A stretch of 64,000 nt of DNA, taken from NCBI RefSeq assembly GCF_012034175.1, contig NZ_JAATEJ010000010.1, forward strand, positions 62,001 through 126,000, given 5' to 3'. Positions within the stretch are counted from its first letter, which is position 1, and the number at the start of each line of letters is the position of its first letter. Shown here in pieces: positions 33,250 to 42,611 of this stretch. The position numbers were made by a program, and so were the translations under genes. Origin of the DNA: Actinacidiphila epipremni. Its GTDB lineage: Bacteria > Actinomycetota > Actinomycetes > Streptomycetales > Streptomycetaceae. The notes under the pieces are model-generated. The model saw only the letters and a list, made by a program, of their open reading frames with translations, was not told where the DNA came from and did no database searches.

Positions 33250-34838
33250 TGCTCGGCACCGGCCATCGCCGGCTCGGTCTCACCGCCGGGCGCGGCGGGC
33301 GCGGGCGCGGACTTACCGGGCAGGAAGACCAGCACGACGAGCGCGCCGAGCAGCGCCACGCAGCCGGAGGCGGTGGCGGTGACGTGCATGGCGTGGATGA
33401 AGGCGTCGTCGGCGGGCTGCACCAGAGTGCCGCCCTTGGCGCCGAGGTGCTGGGCGGCGGCCATCGTGGACTCGATGGACTCGGCGGCGTCGTGCCGGCG
33501 GGCCGGGGGCACCGCGTCGAGGTGGTCCTTGATGCCGTTGCGGTAGACGGTGGACATCAGCGAGCCCAGCACCGCGACCCCGACCGCGCCGCCGACCTGC
33601 CGGAAGACGTTGTTGACGGCCGATCCGGAGCCGGCCTTCTCCCGCGGCAGCGACGACATGATCATCACGGTGGCGGGCGGCATGACATGCGCCATGGCGG
33701 TGCCCATGAGGAAGAACAGCACCTCCAGGACCCAGATCGGGGTGTCGGCGTCCATCAGCAGGAAGCCGATGAAGGCGAGCCCGGTGAGCGTCATGCCGGC
33801 CGCGCACACCGCGCGGGCGCCGAACTTCTGCACCAGCAGCCGGGCGCGCGGCGCGAAGACCATCTGCGCGGCGGCGAGCGGGAGCAGCAGCAGGCCGGAC
33901 TGCAGGGCGCTGTAGCCGCGTACGGACTGGGTGTAGAAGACGATGAAGAAGGTCACGCCCATGAGCGCGAAGAAGACCAGGCCGATGGCGGCGACGGAGG
34001 CGGAGAACTGCCGCTTCTTGAAGTACGAGACGTCCAGCGCCGGGTGGTCGATCCGCCGCTCGTACAGGACGAAGCCGGTGAGGATGACCAGGCCGCCGAG
34101 GCCGGTGAGCCACACCTCGGGGTCGGTGAAGTCGCCGAGCTGGCCGCCCTTGATGATGCCGTAGATCAGCAGCACCAGGCCGGAGATGGACAGCAGCACG
34201 CCGACCGGGTCCAGGCGGCCGGGCCTGGGGTCCTTGGAGTCGGGGACGAGCACGAACATCGCGATCAGGCCGGCGATCACGATCGGCACGTTGACCAGGA
34301 AGACCGAGCCCCACCAGAAGTGCTGGAGCAGCAGGCCGCCGGTGATGGGGCCGATCGCGATGGCGAGCCCGACGACGCCGGCCCAGATGCCGATGGCCTT
34401 GGGCTGCTCCTCGCGCTGGAAGACGTTCATGATGATCGCGAGCGTGGCGGGCATGATGAACGCCCCGCCGAAGCCCATCACCCCGCGGTAGGCGATCAGT
34501 TCGCCCGCGGATCCGGCGGAGGCCGACAGCGCGGATCCGACGCCGAAGACGAGCATGCCGAAGAGCAGCACCTTCTTGCGCCCGAGCCGGTCGCCGAGCA
34601 GGCCCGCGGTGAACAGCAGGCCGGCGAAGACCAGGGTGTAGGAGTTGATGGCCCATTCGAGCTGGCTCTGCTTGGCGCCGAGGCCGGTCGGCTTGGGCTG
34701 GGCGATGGTCTTCATCGCCACGTTCAGGATCGAGTTGTCCAGCACCACGACGAGCAGGCTGAACAGCAGTACGACGAGGATCGCCCAGCGGCGGCGGTGT
34801 ATCGCCTCCGGGACCGTGAAGGTTGCAGTGTCGGCCAT
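33246..34838 (-). CDS. DHA2-family (EmrB/QacA) MFS multidrug exporter
   Basis: ATG 34838 gives 530 residues with 14 predicted transmembrane helices. Motif A ([11 protein letters not shown]), motif B-like [20 protein letters not shown] and motif C-like [24 protein letters not shown] are present, and [10 protein letters not shown] marks the DHA2 group. It exports unknown toxic compounds in exchange for protons. An in-frame ATG at 34859 falls inside the operator and would give seven more residues. Confidence 0.95.
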   Translation of the reverse strand: MADTATFTVPEAIHRRRWAILVVLLFSLLVVVLDNSILNVAMKTIAQPKPTGLGAKQSQLEWAINSYTLVFAGLLFTAGLLGDRLGRKKVLLFGMLVFGVGSALSASAGSAGELIAYRGVMGFGGAFIMPATLAIIMNVFQREEQPKAIGIWAGVVGLAIAIGPITGGLLLQHFWWGSVFLVNVPIVIAGLIAMFVLVPDSKDPRPGRLDPVGVLLSISGLVLLIYGIIKGGQLGDFTDPEVWLTGLGGLVILTGFVLYERRIDHPALDVSYFKKRQFSASVAAIGLVFFALMGVTFFIVFYTQSVRGYSALQSGLLLLPLAAAQMVFAPRARLLVQKFGARAVCAAGMTLTGLAFIGFLLMDADTPIWVLEVLFFLMGTAMAHVMPPATVMIMSSLPREKAGSGSAVNNVFRQVGGAVGVAVLGSLMSTVYRNGIKDHLDAVPPARRHDAAESIESTMAAAQHLGAKGGTLVQPADDAFIHAMHVTATASGCVALLGALVVLVFLPGKSAPAPAAPGGETEPAMAGAEQ

Positions 34839-34858
34839 GGTGCCAAGAGTAGGGGCCA

Positions 34859-34889
34859 TTTACGATACGGGGCCGTCTCGTATCGTAAA
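34859..34889. promoter_or_regulatory. TetR operator (11-9-11 perfect inverted repeat)
   Basis: TTTACGATACG, nine bases, then CGTATCGTAAA are exact complements. On the minus strand TTTACG and TATCGT also fit -35 and -10 boxes with 16 bp between, so the repressor would cover the promoter of the MFS-tetR operon. A second small palindrome CCCGGTAAAACCGGG (34892-34906) lies on the side of the divergent FtsX gene. Confidence 0.8.
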
Positions 34890-35006
34890 GTCCCGGTAAA
34901 ACCGGGGGTGTTGACGGCTGCCGGGGTCTGTTGCGCGGGCAGGGGGCGGCTGATAGATCTGGGGCGCGTCGTCACCGTCACATGTTCGATACCGGGGGGA
35001 GTCCCT

Positions 35007-38000
35007 GTGGTCGCCCCGGCTCTCGACCCGTCGCCGCGGCGGCAGGCGGACGCGCCGCGCCCGCGGCGCCGGCTGCCCGGTGTCGCCCGGCGCGCCACGC
35101 GGCACGGACTGGTCCTCGCCGCCGTCGCGGTGACCGTCCTGCTGTGCGCGACGGCGCTCGCCGCGCTCACGGCCCAGGCCGGCAGCTCGGTCCAGGCCGG
35201 CGCGGTACGCCGGCTCGCCGCCGGCGCCGATGCGCAGGTCACCGTCAGCGCGTCCTTCGAGGCCGGCGGGATGGCCGCCGCCGACCGCGGCGTACGGGCC
35301 GCCGGCGACCGGGTGTTCGGCGGGGTGCCGCAGCACACGTACGTCGGGCTGGTCGGCACGTCACCGGTCTCCGTGACCGGCGTCGACGGGGCCGCGGGCC
35401 CGCCGAAAGGCCCCGGCGGGACGGATCTTCACCCGGTCGCGGTGCAAGACGCGGGCGCCTTCGGCCAGTTGGTCGCCGGGGCGTGGCCGGCCGGCGCGGG
35501 CGACGCCCCGGCCGCCGCCTTCACCTCGCTGCCCGCCGTCCGGGTCGGCACCGGCTCCACCGCCCCGGTCGAGGCCGCGATACCGGACGCCCTGGCCCAG
35601 TTGCTCGGCCTGCGGGCCGGCTCCGTGCTCCGGGTCCAGGACGCCTTCCAGCGCCCGCTGACGCTGCGGATCACCGGCGTCTTCCGGCCGGCCGGCCCCG
35701 CCGGCTTCTGGCCCGCGACGACCGGCGACCCGGCCCGGCAGGACACCGCCGCACCCCAGGACCTGCTGGTCGTCTCCCCCGCCGCGCTCAACGGCAGCGC
35801 CGCCCTCAACGGCCACCTGACCGCGCACTGGACGATGCAGCCCGACATCGCCCGGCTCGACGCGGACGCCCTGCCCGGTCTGCGTGACCGGCTGCGGGCC
35901 TTCTCCGGCAGCAGGACCGGGGTGTCGGTCTTCGGCGGCCGGCAGCCGTCGCTGGCCGACATGACGGTCGTCTCGGGCCTGCCCGGCGCGATCGACGCGC
36001 TGTCCGTGCCGATGGTGGCGGCCCGCTCCTCGCTGTACCTGCCGAGCGCGATGCTCGCCGTCCTGGCGCTCGCCACCCTGCTGCTGGCCGCCCGCCAGCT
36101 GACGGTGCGGCGGCGCGCCGAGCTGGCCCTCCAGCGGGCCAGGGGCGCCGGCACGCTGCGGCTGCTGCGCGGCGCGGCCGGCGAGTGGGCGCTCACCGGA
36201 CTGCCGGCCGCGGTCGCCGCGGTCTTCCTCGCCGGGCTGCTGCACCCCGGCACCCGGGGCACCGACGCGTGGGCCGCGGTGGGCCTGACCCTGCTGGTGC
36301 ACGCCGCGGCCGTGCTGCTGCCCGTGCTGCCGCAGCCCCCGTCCCGGCCGGCCCGCGGCGAGCGCGCCGCCGCCGCGCAGCGCGCCGGGGCGGACCTGGC
36401 GCTGCTGGCCGTCGCCGTGCTGGGGCTGCTGGAGCTGCGCCGGCACCACTCGCTGCTGGGCGGATTCGGCAGCGGCGGCGCCGCCGCGGACCCGGTGATG
36501 GTCCTGGTGCCCGCGGTGGTGGCCGGCGCCGCCGCGCTGCTGCTGCCGCGGCTGCTGCCGCTGACGTCGCTGCTGCTGGACGCGTACGGCCGCCGCAGCC
36601 GGGGCCTGGTCCTGGCGCTCGCCGGCTGGCACCTGGGCCGCCGGGCGGCGCGCAATGCCGGGCCCGTGGTGCTGATGTGCCTGGCGGTGTCGGTGAGCGC
36701 CTTCGCCACCACCGCGCTGGCCTGCCTGGACGGCCTGGCCGCCGAGCAGGCCGCCTTCGCCGTCGGCGCGGACGTACGGATCCAGCCGGCCGCCGCCGAC
36801 GGCTACCCCGCCGCGGTGCTCGGGGCCGGCTACCGCGGGCTGCCGGCGGCCACCGCCGTGACGCCGGTGACGCAGTCGGCGGTCAACCTGCCCGGCGGCG
36901 CCGGCGGCACCCTGGTCGGCGCGATCGGCGGCCCCGCGCCCCGTACGCCGGCGCCGGCCGTCCACGGGATACCGGTGCCGGGCCGCCCGGCCGCGCTGCT
37001 GCTGGACGAGCGGCTGAGCAGCGACGGCAGCCGCGCGGCGCCCAAGCTCGCCCTGACGGTGCAGGACGCGTACGGCCTCGACAGCACCGTGTCGGCGTTC
37101 CTGCCCGCCGCGGACGGCGCCCGGCACACCGTCGCCGTCCCGCTCGACGTGCCCGCGGGCGACGGGCGGCCCCGGGCGTATCCGCTGACGGTCACCGCCG
37201 TCGACCTGCTGCCGCAGCCCGGGGTGCGGCCCGCGCGGCTGGAGCTGGAGCTGATCCGGATCGGCGCCCGCGCCGCCACCGACACCTGGGCCGCGCCGCC
37301 GGCCGCCCTGACCTGGACGGACGGCACCGACCAGGGCGCGCGGTCCGCCGCCGCGGCCTGCGAGGGCACGCCCGATCTCGGCTACCAGCCCGGCACCCCC
37401 GCGGTGTGCGCGATCGCCCACGGCGGCCCCGACGCGCTGCGGGCCACCGTCAGCACCGGCCTCAAGGCGTCCCAGGCGAGCGCGGACTTCGCCCTCGGCA
37501 TGTCCGTAAGCGATTACGACACCCGGAGCGGCGCACAGGTGCGGCTCGTGGCCGGTCCCGCCGGGAAACCGGCGCCGCTCCCCGTACGCGCCGACGCCGC
37601 CGCGCTGCACGACGCGCACGTGGGCGTGGGCGGCACCACCACGCTGGACCTGGGCGACGGCAGGCGGCTCACCGCGCGGGTCGTCGGCCGGCTCGGCTCG
37701 CTCCCGGGCCTCGGCCGCGGGCAGGGCCACCTGGTCGCCGACCAGCGGCAGCTCGCCTCGGCGCTGACGCTCGCCGGCGCCGGGCAGAAGGACCCGGCCT
37801 TCTGGTGGCTGGACAGCACCGACAGCGCCCGGACGGCCGCCGCCGCGCAGGCGCAGCCCGCGCTCGGCCGCGTCACCACCACGGCCGGCAGCACGGCGTC
37901 CCTGCGGGCCGACCCCTTCCGCAGCGGGCTGCGCCGGGTGCTGGAGCTGGTGCGCTTCATGGCGCCGGGTTTCGCGGTCGTCGCCTTCACCGTCCACGCG

Positions 38001-38354
38001 GTGATCTCCGCCCGGCAGCGCCGCCGTGAGTTCGCCCTGCTGCGGGCGGTCGGCGTGCGCTCCCGGAGCCTTTCGGCGCTGCTGGCCGCCGAGCAGCTGA
38101 GCCTCGCGCTCTTCGCGGTGCTGCCGGGCGCGCTGATGGGCACGGCCCTGGCCTCGGAGGTGCTGCCCCTGGTCACCGTCGACGACACCGGCCACGCCCC
38201 CTACCCGCCGCTGCCGCTGGTGATCCCCTGGGGCGTCGTGACGCTGACCGCGGTCGCGACGGCCCTGGCCATCAGCGCGGTCGTCCTGACCCTGGCCCGC
38301 CTGCTGTCCCGGGTGGACCTGGTGCGGGTACTGCGGGCGGGTGAGGACCGGTGA
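35007..38354 (+). CDS. FtsX-like ABC transporter permease, large (subunit 1)
   Basis: GTG 35007 has GGGGGGAG five bases upstream and gives 1115 residues. A basic N-terminus and a first transmembrane helix (about 37-58) are followed by an outer MacB-type domain and FtsX helices (about 345-370, 405-425 and further). The QRARGAGTLRLLRG coupling motif is present. A second half has the same plan, ending with SARQRRREFALLRAVGVRSRSLSALLAAEQLS and three helices. Duplicated FtsX domains suggest it exports or remodels something at the envelope rather than importing. The operator at 34859-34889 lies 117 bp upstream and could also affect it. Confidence 0.88.
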   Translation: MVAPALDPSPRRQADAPRPRRRLPGVARRATRHGLVLAAVAVTVLLCATALAALTAQAGSSVQAGAVRRLAAGADAQVTVSASFEAGGMAAADRGVRAAGDRVFGGVPQHTYVGLVGTSPVSVTGVDGAAGPPKGPGGTDLHPVAVQDAGAFGQLVAGAWPAGAGDAPAAAFTSLPAVRVGTGSTAPVEAAIPDALAQLLGLRAGSVLRVQDAFQRPLTLRITGVFRPAGPAGFWPATTGDPARQDTAAPQDLLVVSPAALNGSAALNGHLTAHWTMQPDIARLDADALPGLRDRLRAFSGSRTGVSVFGGRQPSLADMTVVSGLPGAIDALSVPMVAARSSLYLPSAMLAVLALATLLLAARQLTVRRRAELALQRARGAGTLRLLRGAAGEWALTGLPAAVAAVFLAGLLHPGTRGTDAWAAVGLTLLVHAAAVLLPVLPQPPSRPARGERAAAAQRAGADLALLAVAVLGLLELRRHHSLLGGFGSGGAAADPVMVLVPAVVAGAAALLLPRLLPLTSLLLDAYGRRSRGLVLALAGWHLGRRAARNAGPVVLMCLAVSVSAFATTALACLDGLAAEQAAFAVGADVRIQPAAADGYPAAVLGAGYRGLPAATAVTPVTQSAVNLPGGAGGTLVGAIGGPAPRTPAPAVHGIPVPGRPAALLLDERLSSDGSRAAPKLALTVQDAYGLDSTVSAFLPAADGARHTVAVPLDVPAGDGRPRAYPLTVTAVDLLPQPGVRPARLELELIRIGARAATDTWAAPPAALTWTDGTDQGARSAAAACEGTPDLGYQPGTPAVCAIAHGGPDALRATVSTGLKASQASADFALGMSVSDYDTRSGAQVRLVAGPAGKPAPLPVRADAAALHDAHVGVGGTTTLDLGDGRRLTARVVGRLGSLPGLGRGQGHLVADQRQLASALTLAGAGQKDPAFWWLDSTDSARTAAAAQAQPALGRVTTTAGSTASLRADPFRSGLRRVLELVRFMAPGFAVVAFTVHAVISARQRRREFALLRAVGVRSRSLSALLAAEQLSLALFAVLPGALMGTALASEVLPLVTVDDTGHAPYPPLPLVIPWGVVTLTAVATALAISAVVLTLARLLSRVDLVRVLRAGEDR

Positions 38355-38667
38355 GGGCCGCCGGGGGCGGAGAGGGTAGGGGCGAGGCGGGGCCTACGGT
38401 CCGGGGCGGGCGCGTGGTCGGCGCGGGGCGTGCGGACCCGGCGGGACTTGCGGGCCGGGGCCCGCGTACGGACGAGGCGGGGTATACGGGCAGGCCAGCA
38501 CCTGCGGGCCGGGGCGGAAGCGCCGACCGCGCGGGGCGTACGGGCCCGGCGGGACGTCCGGGTCGGCCGGGGCGTACGGTCCGCAGCCCGCGGGCGGGCG
38601 AAGGCGCGGTGTGGTGGCGGGGTGGGGAGGGTGGAGGGTGAGGCGAGGCCCAGGTGGGGGCGCCGGG
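38355..38667 (+). other. 313 bp GC-rich gap with degenerate repeats
   Basis: The stretch between the two permease genes repeats variants of GGCGGGAC...GGGCCGGGGC and CGGGGCGTACG. It can be read as a 96-codon Gly/Arg/Ala/Pro-rich frame (38351-38641) whose GTG overlaps the first permease stop and whose TGA overlaps a GTG (38638) usable by the second permease. I do not count it as a proven gene; codon use is not convincing. Confidence 0.4.
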
Positions 38668-41502
38668 ATGACCGGGCGGCTCATACGCAGGGAGACCCGG
38701 GGCGATCTGCCGTTGCTGGCCTGCCTCGCGGTGCTGGTCCTGGTGCTGGCGGCGCTGTGCGCCTGGGCGCCCGCGCTCGCCGGCCGGCAGGAGGACCGGG
38801 CGCTGCGGCAGCGCGTCCAGGCGGCGCAGGCGCAGGGACCGCTCATCAGCGTGAGCACCACCTTCGCGGTCTTCTCCAACGCGCCGGAGTCCGTCGGCAT
38901 GGGCGCGCTGCTCGGCGCCGGCCGCGCGCTCACCGGCCACCTCGGCGCCCCCGCGGCACGCCGCCTCGCCCCGGCCGGCGGCACCTACGACTACAGCCAG
39001 GCGTCCCTGAGCGCGCCGAGGCCGCCGGACCCCGCGGTCACCAGCACACGGCTCGCGCTGAGCTATCTGCCCGCCGCGCAGGGCCATCTGCGGTACGTCG
39101 CCGGCCGCCCGCCGGCCGACCGCACCCCGCCGGGCGCGCCGCCGCAGATCGCGCTGTCGCAGGCCACCGCGCAGGCCCTGGGCGTACGGGCCGGCTCCCG
39201 GCTGGACGCCGGGTTCGCCGCGACGCCCGGGCTGCTGGACGAGCCGCCGCACGCCGCCTTCCTGGTGAGCGGCGTCTACCTCCCCGCGGCGGCCGACGAT
39301 TTCTGGACCGGCCGGGAGAGCCTGGACCAGCCCTTCCGCGCTCCCGAGGAACGCTCGGCCGGCACGGTGCTGTCCGTCCGCGGGCTGGTCGGCCTCGACA
39401 CCGCCGACGTGCTCTCCCGCGCCGGGGTGCGCGGGCCGCTGGTGACCTGGCAGTTCCGCCCGGACCTGTCCGGCGCCGCGCTCGACGAGGCCCGGGATTT
39501 GACCGGGCCGCTGTCCCACTTCGGCGCCGACCTGAACGCCGCGCTGTGCCAGGGCTACGGGGTGGACGAGACCACCGGCGACGTCATCTGCCGGGTCGGC
39601 GCCCAGGCCACGGACTCCCTGCTCGTCGTCGACGCCCTCACGCCGCTGCTCAGCGCGTTCACCGCGCAGGACCAGCAGGCCAGGGCGCTCGCGACGTTCG
39701 CGGTGGACGCGCTGGCCGCGGTCGTGCTGGCCACCGTCGTCGTCGCGGTACGGCTGCTGCTGATGCGCCGCCGGGCCCACCTGCGCCTCCAGCGGGCGCG
39801 CGGGGCCTCCACGACCCGGCTGGTGCTGGTGCGCTGCGCGGTGGCGTGGACGGTGGTGCCGGTCGCGGCGCTGTCCGGCTGGGCGCTGGGGCGGGCGCTC
39901 GCGCCGGCGGGGACGTCCGGGTCGCCGCAGCCGCTGCCCGCCGTCGCCGCGGCGGTGGTCGTGGCCGCGGTGGTGCCGCTGATGACGTGGCTCGCGGTAC
40001 GTGAGCCGCGCCGCAGCGGCCGGGTGCGGCGCCTCGGCCGCAGGGCCGCCGGGGCGCGGCGGGTGGTGCTGGAGCTGACGGTGCTGCTCGCGGCGGCGGC
40101 GGGCGTGGCCGCGCTGCGCGCGCAGGGCCCCGACGGCATCCTCGGCGCGGTGCCGGCGCTGGTGGCGCTGGCCGTCGTCCTGCTCCTGCTGCGCCTGTCC
40201 CCCCTCGTCCTGCGCCTCCTGCTGCGCCGGGCCCGCCGCGGCCGTGGCGCCGTGGGCTTCCTCGGCGCGGCCCGCGCCGCCCACGACGCCCCGGCGACGG
40301 GCCTGGCGCTGTTCGTCCTGGTCCTGACCCTGGGCACGGCCGTCTTCGGCGGCCTCGTCCAGCAGACGATCACCGCGGGCCTGTCCACCGGCGCGTCCTG
40401 GGCGGCAGGCGCGGACGCGAGCGCGACGGTGACGGGCCCGGTGGCGGCGCCTCCGGCGGCCTCCGGTGCCGGAGCCGGCTCGGACGCCCGCGCCGGAACC
40501 CCGACCGCCCCCGTACGGACAGCCGTTCAGCATCTGCGGACCCTCAGCATGGTGGGGCGGGCCGACGGGGCGGTGCTGACCCGGGTGGCCGTCGTCACCG
40601 TGGATCCGGCGCAGTTGCGGGCGGTCGCCCCGAAGTCGGCGCTGGCGCGGGAGCTGGCGGCCGAGCTCGGCGCGCCGCCGGGGGCGGGCGGGGCGCTGCC
40701 TGCGGTGTTGTCGCCGGAGTTGCGGGCGGCCGAGCGGACCGGCGGGTTCACCGCCTCGGTCGGGGTGCAGGGGCGCCCCGCGGTGAACCTGGCCTTCGCG
40801 CCGGTCGGCACCCTCACCCCCGCCTTGCTCCAGGACCCCTTGCTCGGGCCGGTCACCGCGCAGATCCCCGCCGGGACGCCGGTGCTGATCGCCGGCGCGA
40901 CCGCGGACCGGCTCATACCGTCGCAGCCCGCCGACACCACTGTGCTGCTCCTGGCGGGCGCGGGGCCCGGACCCGCTTCGCCTGCGGTTTTGCGCTCCAC
41001 GGCGGTGCGGGCGCTCGGGCCGCTCGCCCGGGTGCGGGTGCGGGCCGAGGAGTTGAGCGCCCTGCGCGCGGACGGCCTGACGCGCGGGCTCGGCACGGTC
41101 TACACCGCCGCTTCCGCCCTGGCCGCGCTGTCCGGCCTGCTCGCGCTCGCCCTGGAGCTGGCGCTGACCGCGCAGGAGCGCGGCCGGACGACGTCCTTCC
41201 TGCGGACCCTCGGGCTCGGCGGCCGGGAGAGCGGGGCGCTGCACTTCCTGCAGCTGCTGCCGCCGGCGGTGGCGTCGGCGGTGGGCGGGACGCTGCTGGG
41301 GCTGCTCGAACCGCGGCTGCTGGCAGGGACGTTGGACCTGCGGCAGTTCACCGGCGGGCCGGCCGAGCCGGCGCTGCGGACCGACTACCCGCTGATCCTC
41401 GCCCTCGTCGCCGCGGTCACCGCGCTGGTCCTGGCCGCCGCCGCGACCGAGACCGTACTCGCCCGCCGGCGCCGGCTGGGCGCCGTCCTGCGGCTGGCAT
41501 GA
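38668..41502 (+). CDS. FtsX-like ABC transporter permease, large (subunit 2)
   Basis: From ATG 38668 the product has 944 residues (an in-frame GTG at 38638 behind GGGGAGG would add ten). It has an N-terminal helix (LLACLAVLVLVLAALCAWAPAL), an outer domain of about 300 residues, FtsX helices with the RLQRARGASTTRLVLVR motif (about 370-390), further helices, and a second outer domain ending in three helices with TSFLRTLGLGGRESGALHFLQLL. It probably forms a heterodimer with subunit 1. The ATPase gene converges on it with 6 bp between stops. Confidence 0.88.
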   Translation: MTGRLIRRETRGDLPLLACLAVLVLVLAALCAWAPALAGRQEDRALRQRVQAAQAQGPLISVSTTFAVFSNAPESVGMGALLGAGRALTGHLGAPAARRLAPAGGTYDYSQASLSAPRPPDPAVTSTRLALSYLPAAQGHLRYVAGRPPADRTPPGAPPQIALSQATAQALGVRAGSRLDAGFAATPGLLDEPPHAAFLVSGVYLPAAADDFWTGRESLDQPFRAPEERSAGTVLSVRGLVGLDTADVLSRAGVRGPLVTWQFRPDLSGAALDEARDLTGPLSHFGADLNAALCQGYGVDETTGDVICRVGAQATDSLLVVDALTPLLSAFTAQDQQARALATFAVDALAAVVLATVVVAVRLLLMRRRAHLRLQRARGASTTRLVLVRCAVAWTVVPVAALSGWALGRALAPAGTSGSPQPLPAVAAAVVVAAVVPLMTWLAVREPRRSGRVRRLGRRAAGARRVVLELTVLLAAAAGVAALRAQGPDGILGAVPALVALAVVLLLLRLSPLVLRLLLRRARRGRGAVGFLGAARAAHDAPATGLALFVLVLTLGTAVFGGLVQQTITAGLSTGASWAAGADASATVTGPVAAPPAASGAGAGSDARAGTPTAPVRTAVQHLRTLSMVGRADGAVLTRVAVVTVDPAQLRAVAPKSALARELAAELGAPPGAGGALPAVLSPELRAAERTGGFTASVGVQGRPAVNLAFAPVGTLTPALLQDPLLGPVTAQIPAGTPVLIAGATADRLIPSQPADTTVLLLAGAGPGPASPAVLRSTAVRALGPLARVRVRAEELSALRADGLTRGLGTVYTAASALAALSGLLALALELALTAQERGRTTSFLRTLGLGGRESGALHFLQLLPPAVASAVGGTLLGLLEPRLLAGTLDLRQFTGGPAEPALRTDYPLILALVAAVTALVLAAAATETVLARRRRLGAVLRLA

Positions 41503-41508
41503 GAGGCC

Positions 41509-42498
41509 CTACGCTTCCCCGGCCTCCGCGGCGGACCTCGCCTGCCGGGCGGCCTCGTCGGGCCATACGCCGATGTGGTCGCTCTCCAGGGCCAGCCGCA
41601 CCCGCTTGCGCATGTGCAGCCGCTCGGTGAACTCGCCCGGCAGTTGCAGCCGGCCGCTGCCGTCCAGGACCGCGTACTCCTCGGCGGTGAGCACCTCCAC
41701 GCCGTCCTCGCCGGTGGCGACCCGGCGCAGCACCTCGGTGGAGGTGCGGCCGTTGCGGATCAGGACGGTGCGCTGGACCTGCTCGGAGACCAGCGGGTCG
41801 TGCGTGACCACCAGCACCGTCACCCCCAGCTCCTCGTTGGCCCGCCGCAGCGCGGCGAAGACCTCGTCGCTGGTGGCGGTGTCGAGCTCGCCGGTGGGCT
41901 CGTCGGCGAGCAGCACCCGCGGCTCGTTGGCGTTGGCGACGGCGATCGCGACGCGCTGCTGCTCGCCGCCGGAGAGCGTGTCGGGCGTGCGGTCGCGGCA
42001 GTGGGCGACGGACAGCAGGTCCAGCAGCTCCTCGGCCCGCTCCCGGCGCCGGGAGCGCTTGACGCCGGTGTACGTCATCGGCAGCATCACGTTCTCGGCC
42101 GCCGAGAGGTACGGCAGCAGGTTGCGGGAGGTCTGCTGCCAGATGAAGCCGACCGTGCCGCGCCGGTAGCGCAGCCGGTCGCGGCCCTTCATCGCCAGCA
42201 GGTCGTGCCCGTCGACGGCGGCGGCCCCCGCGGTGGGCACGTCCTGGCCGGAGAGTATGCCCAGCAGCGTGGACTTGCCGGAGCCGGACGCGCCGATCAC
42301 GGCGACCATCTCGCCCTCGGCCACGGCCAGGTCGAGACCCTGGAGCGCCTGCACCTCGACGCCCTCGGTCCGGTGGATCCGCACCAGGTTCTCGCACACG
42401 ACGAGCCCGTCCTCGCGCTGCGGGGCGGCGGCCTCTGCGGCCCGCCGCCGCAGCTCGTCCAGATCCCGCGCCCCGGTGGGCTGTTGGTGAGCTGCCAC
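41509..42498 (-). CDS. MacB/LolD-type ABC ATPase with AbrB-like C-terminal domain
   Basis: The 329-residue protein has Walker A GASGSGKST (69-77), signature LSGGEQQRVAIA (175-186) and Walker B RVLLADEPTGELD (194-206), as in ATPases that drive FtsX-type permeases. After the nucleotide-binding domain, residues 274-313 read EEYAVLDGSGRLQLPGEF... and ...HIGVWPD, the pattern of an AbrB/SpoVT swapped-hairpin domain (D-x-x-GR-x-x-LP ... L-x-x ... I-x-x-x-P). This is an unusual addition. The gene is on the opposite strand from the permeases it presumably serves. Confidence 0.9.
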   Translation of the reverse strand: MAAHQQPTGARDLDELRRRAAEAAAPQREDGLVVCENLVRIHRTEGVEVQALQGLDLAVAEGEMVAVIGASGSGKSTLLGILSGQDVPTAGAAAVDGHDLLAMKGRDRLRYRRGTVGFIWQQTSRNLLPYLSAAENVMLPMTYTGVKRSRRRERAEELLDLLSVAHCRDRTPDTLSGGEQQRVAIAVANANEPRVLLADEPTGELDTATSDEVFAALRRANEELGVTVLVVTHDPLVSEQVQRTVLIRNGRTSTEVLRRVATGEDGVEVLTAEEYAVLDGSGRLQLPGEFTERLHMRKRVRLALESDHIGVWPDEAARQARSAAEAGEA

Positions 42499-42611
42499 GC
42501 GATCTCCCGTGGAGGTGAGGTCCGTTGTGGCCGCGGCCGGCCGACAGCCAGGCTAGAGGTTGCGAAGCCGGCAAACGACAGCGCCGGCGCGGCGGCGCGT
42601 ACGCCTGCGAC

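Noticed and set aside
33240..35006. 589-codon upstream extension of the first FtsX permease
   Set aside because: It runs antisense through the MFS gene and its promoter and operator; GTG 35007 with GGGGGGAG is a clear start.
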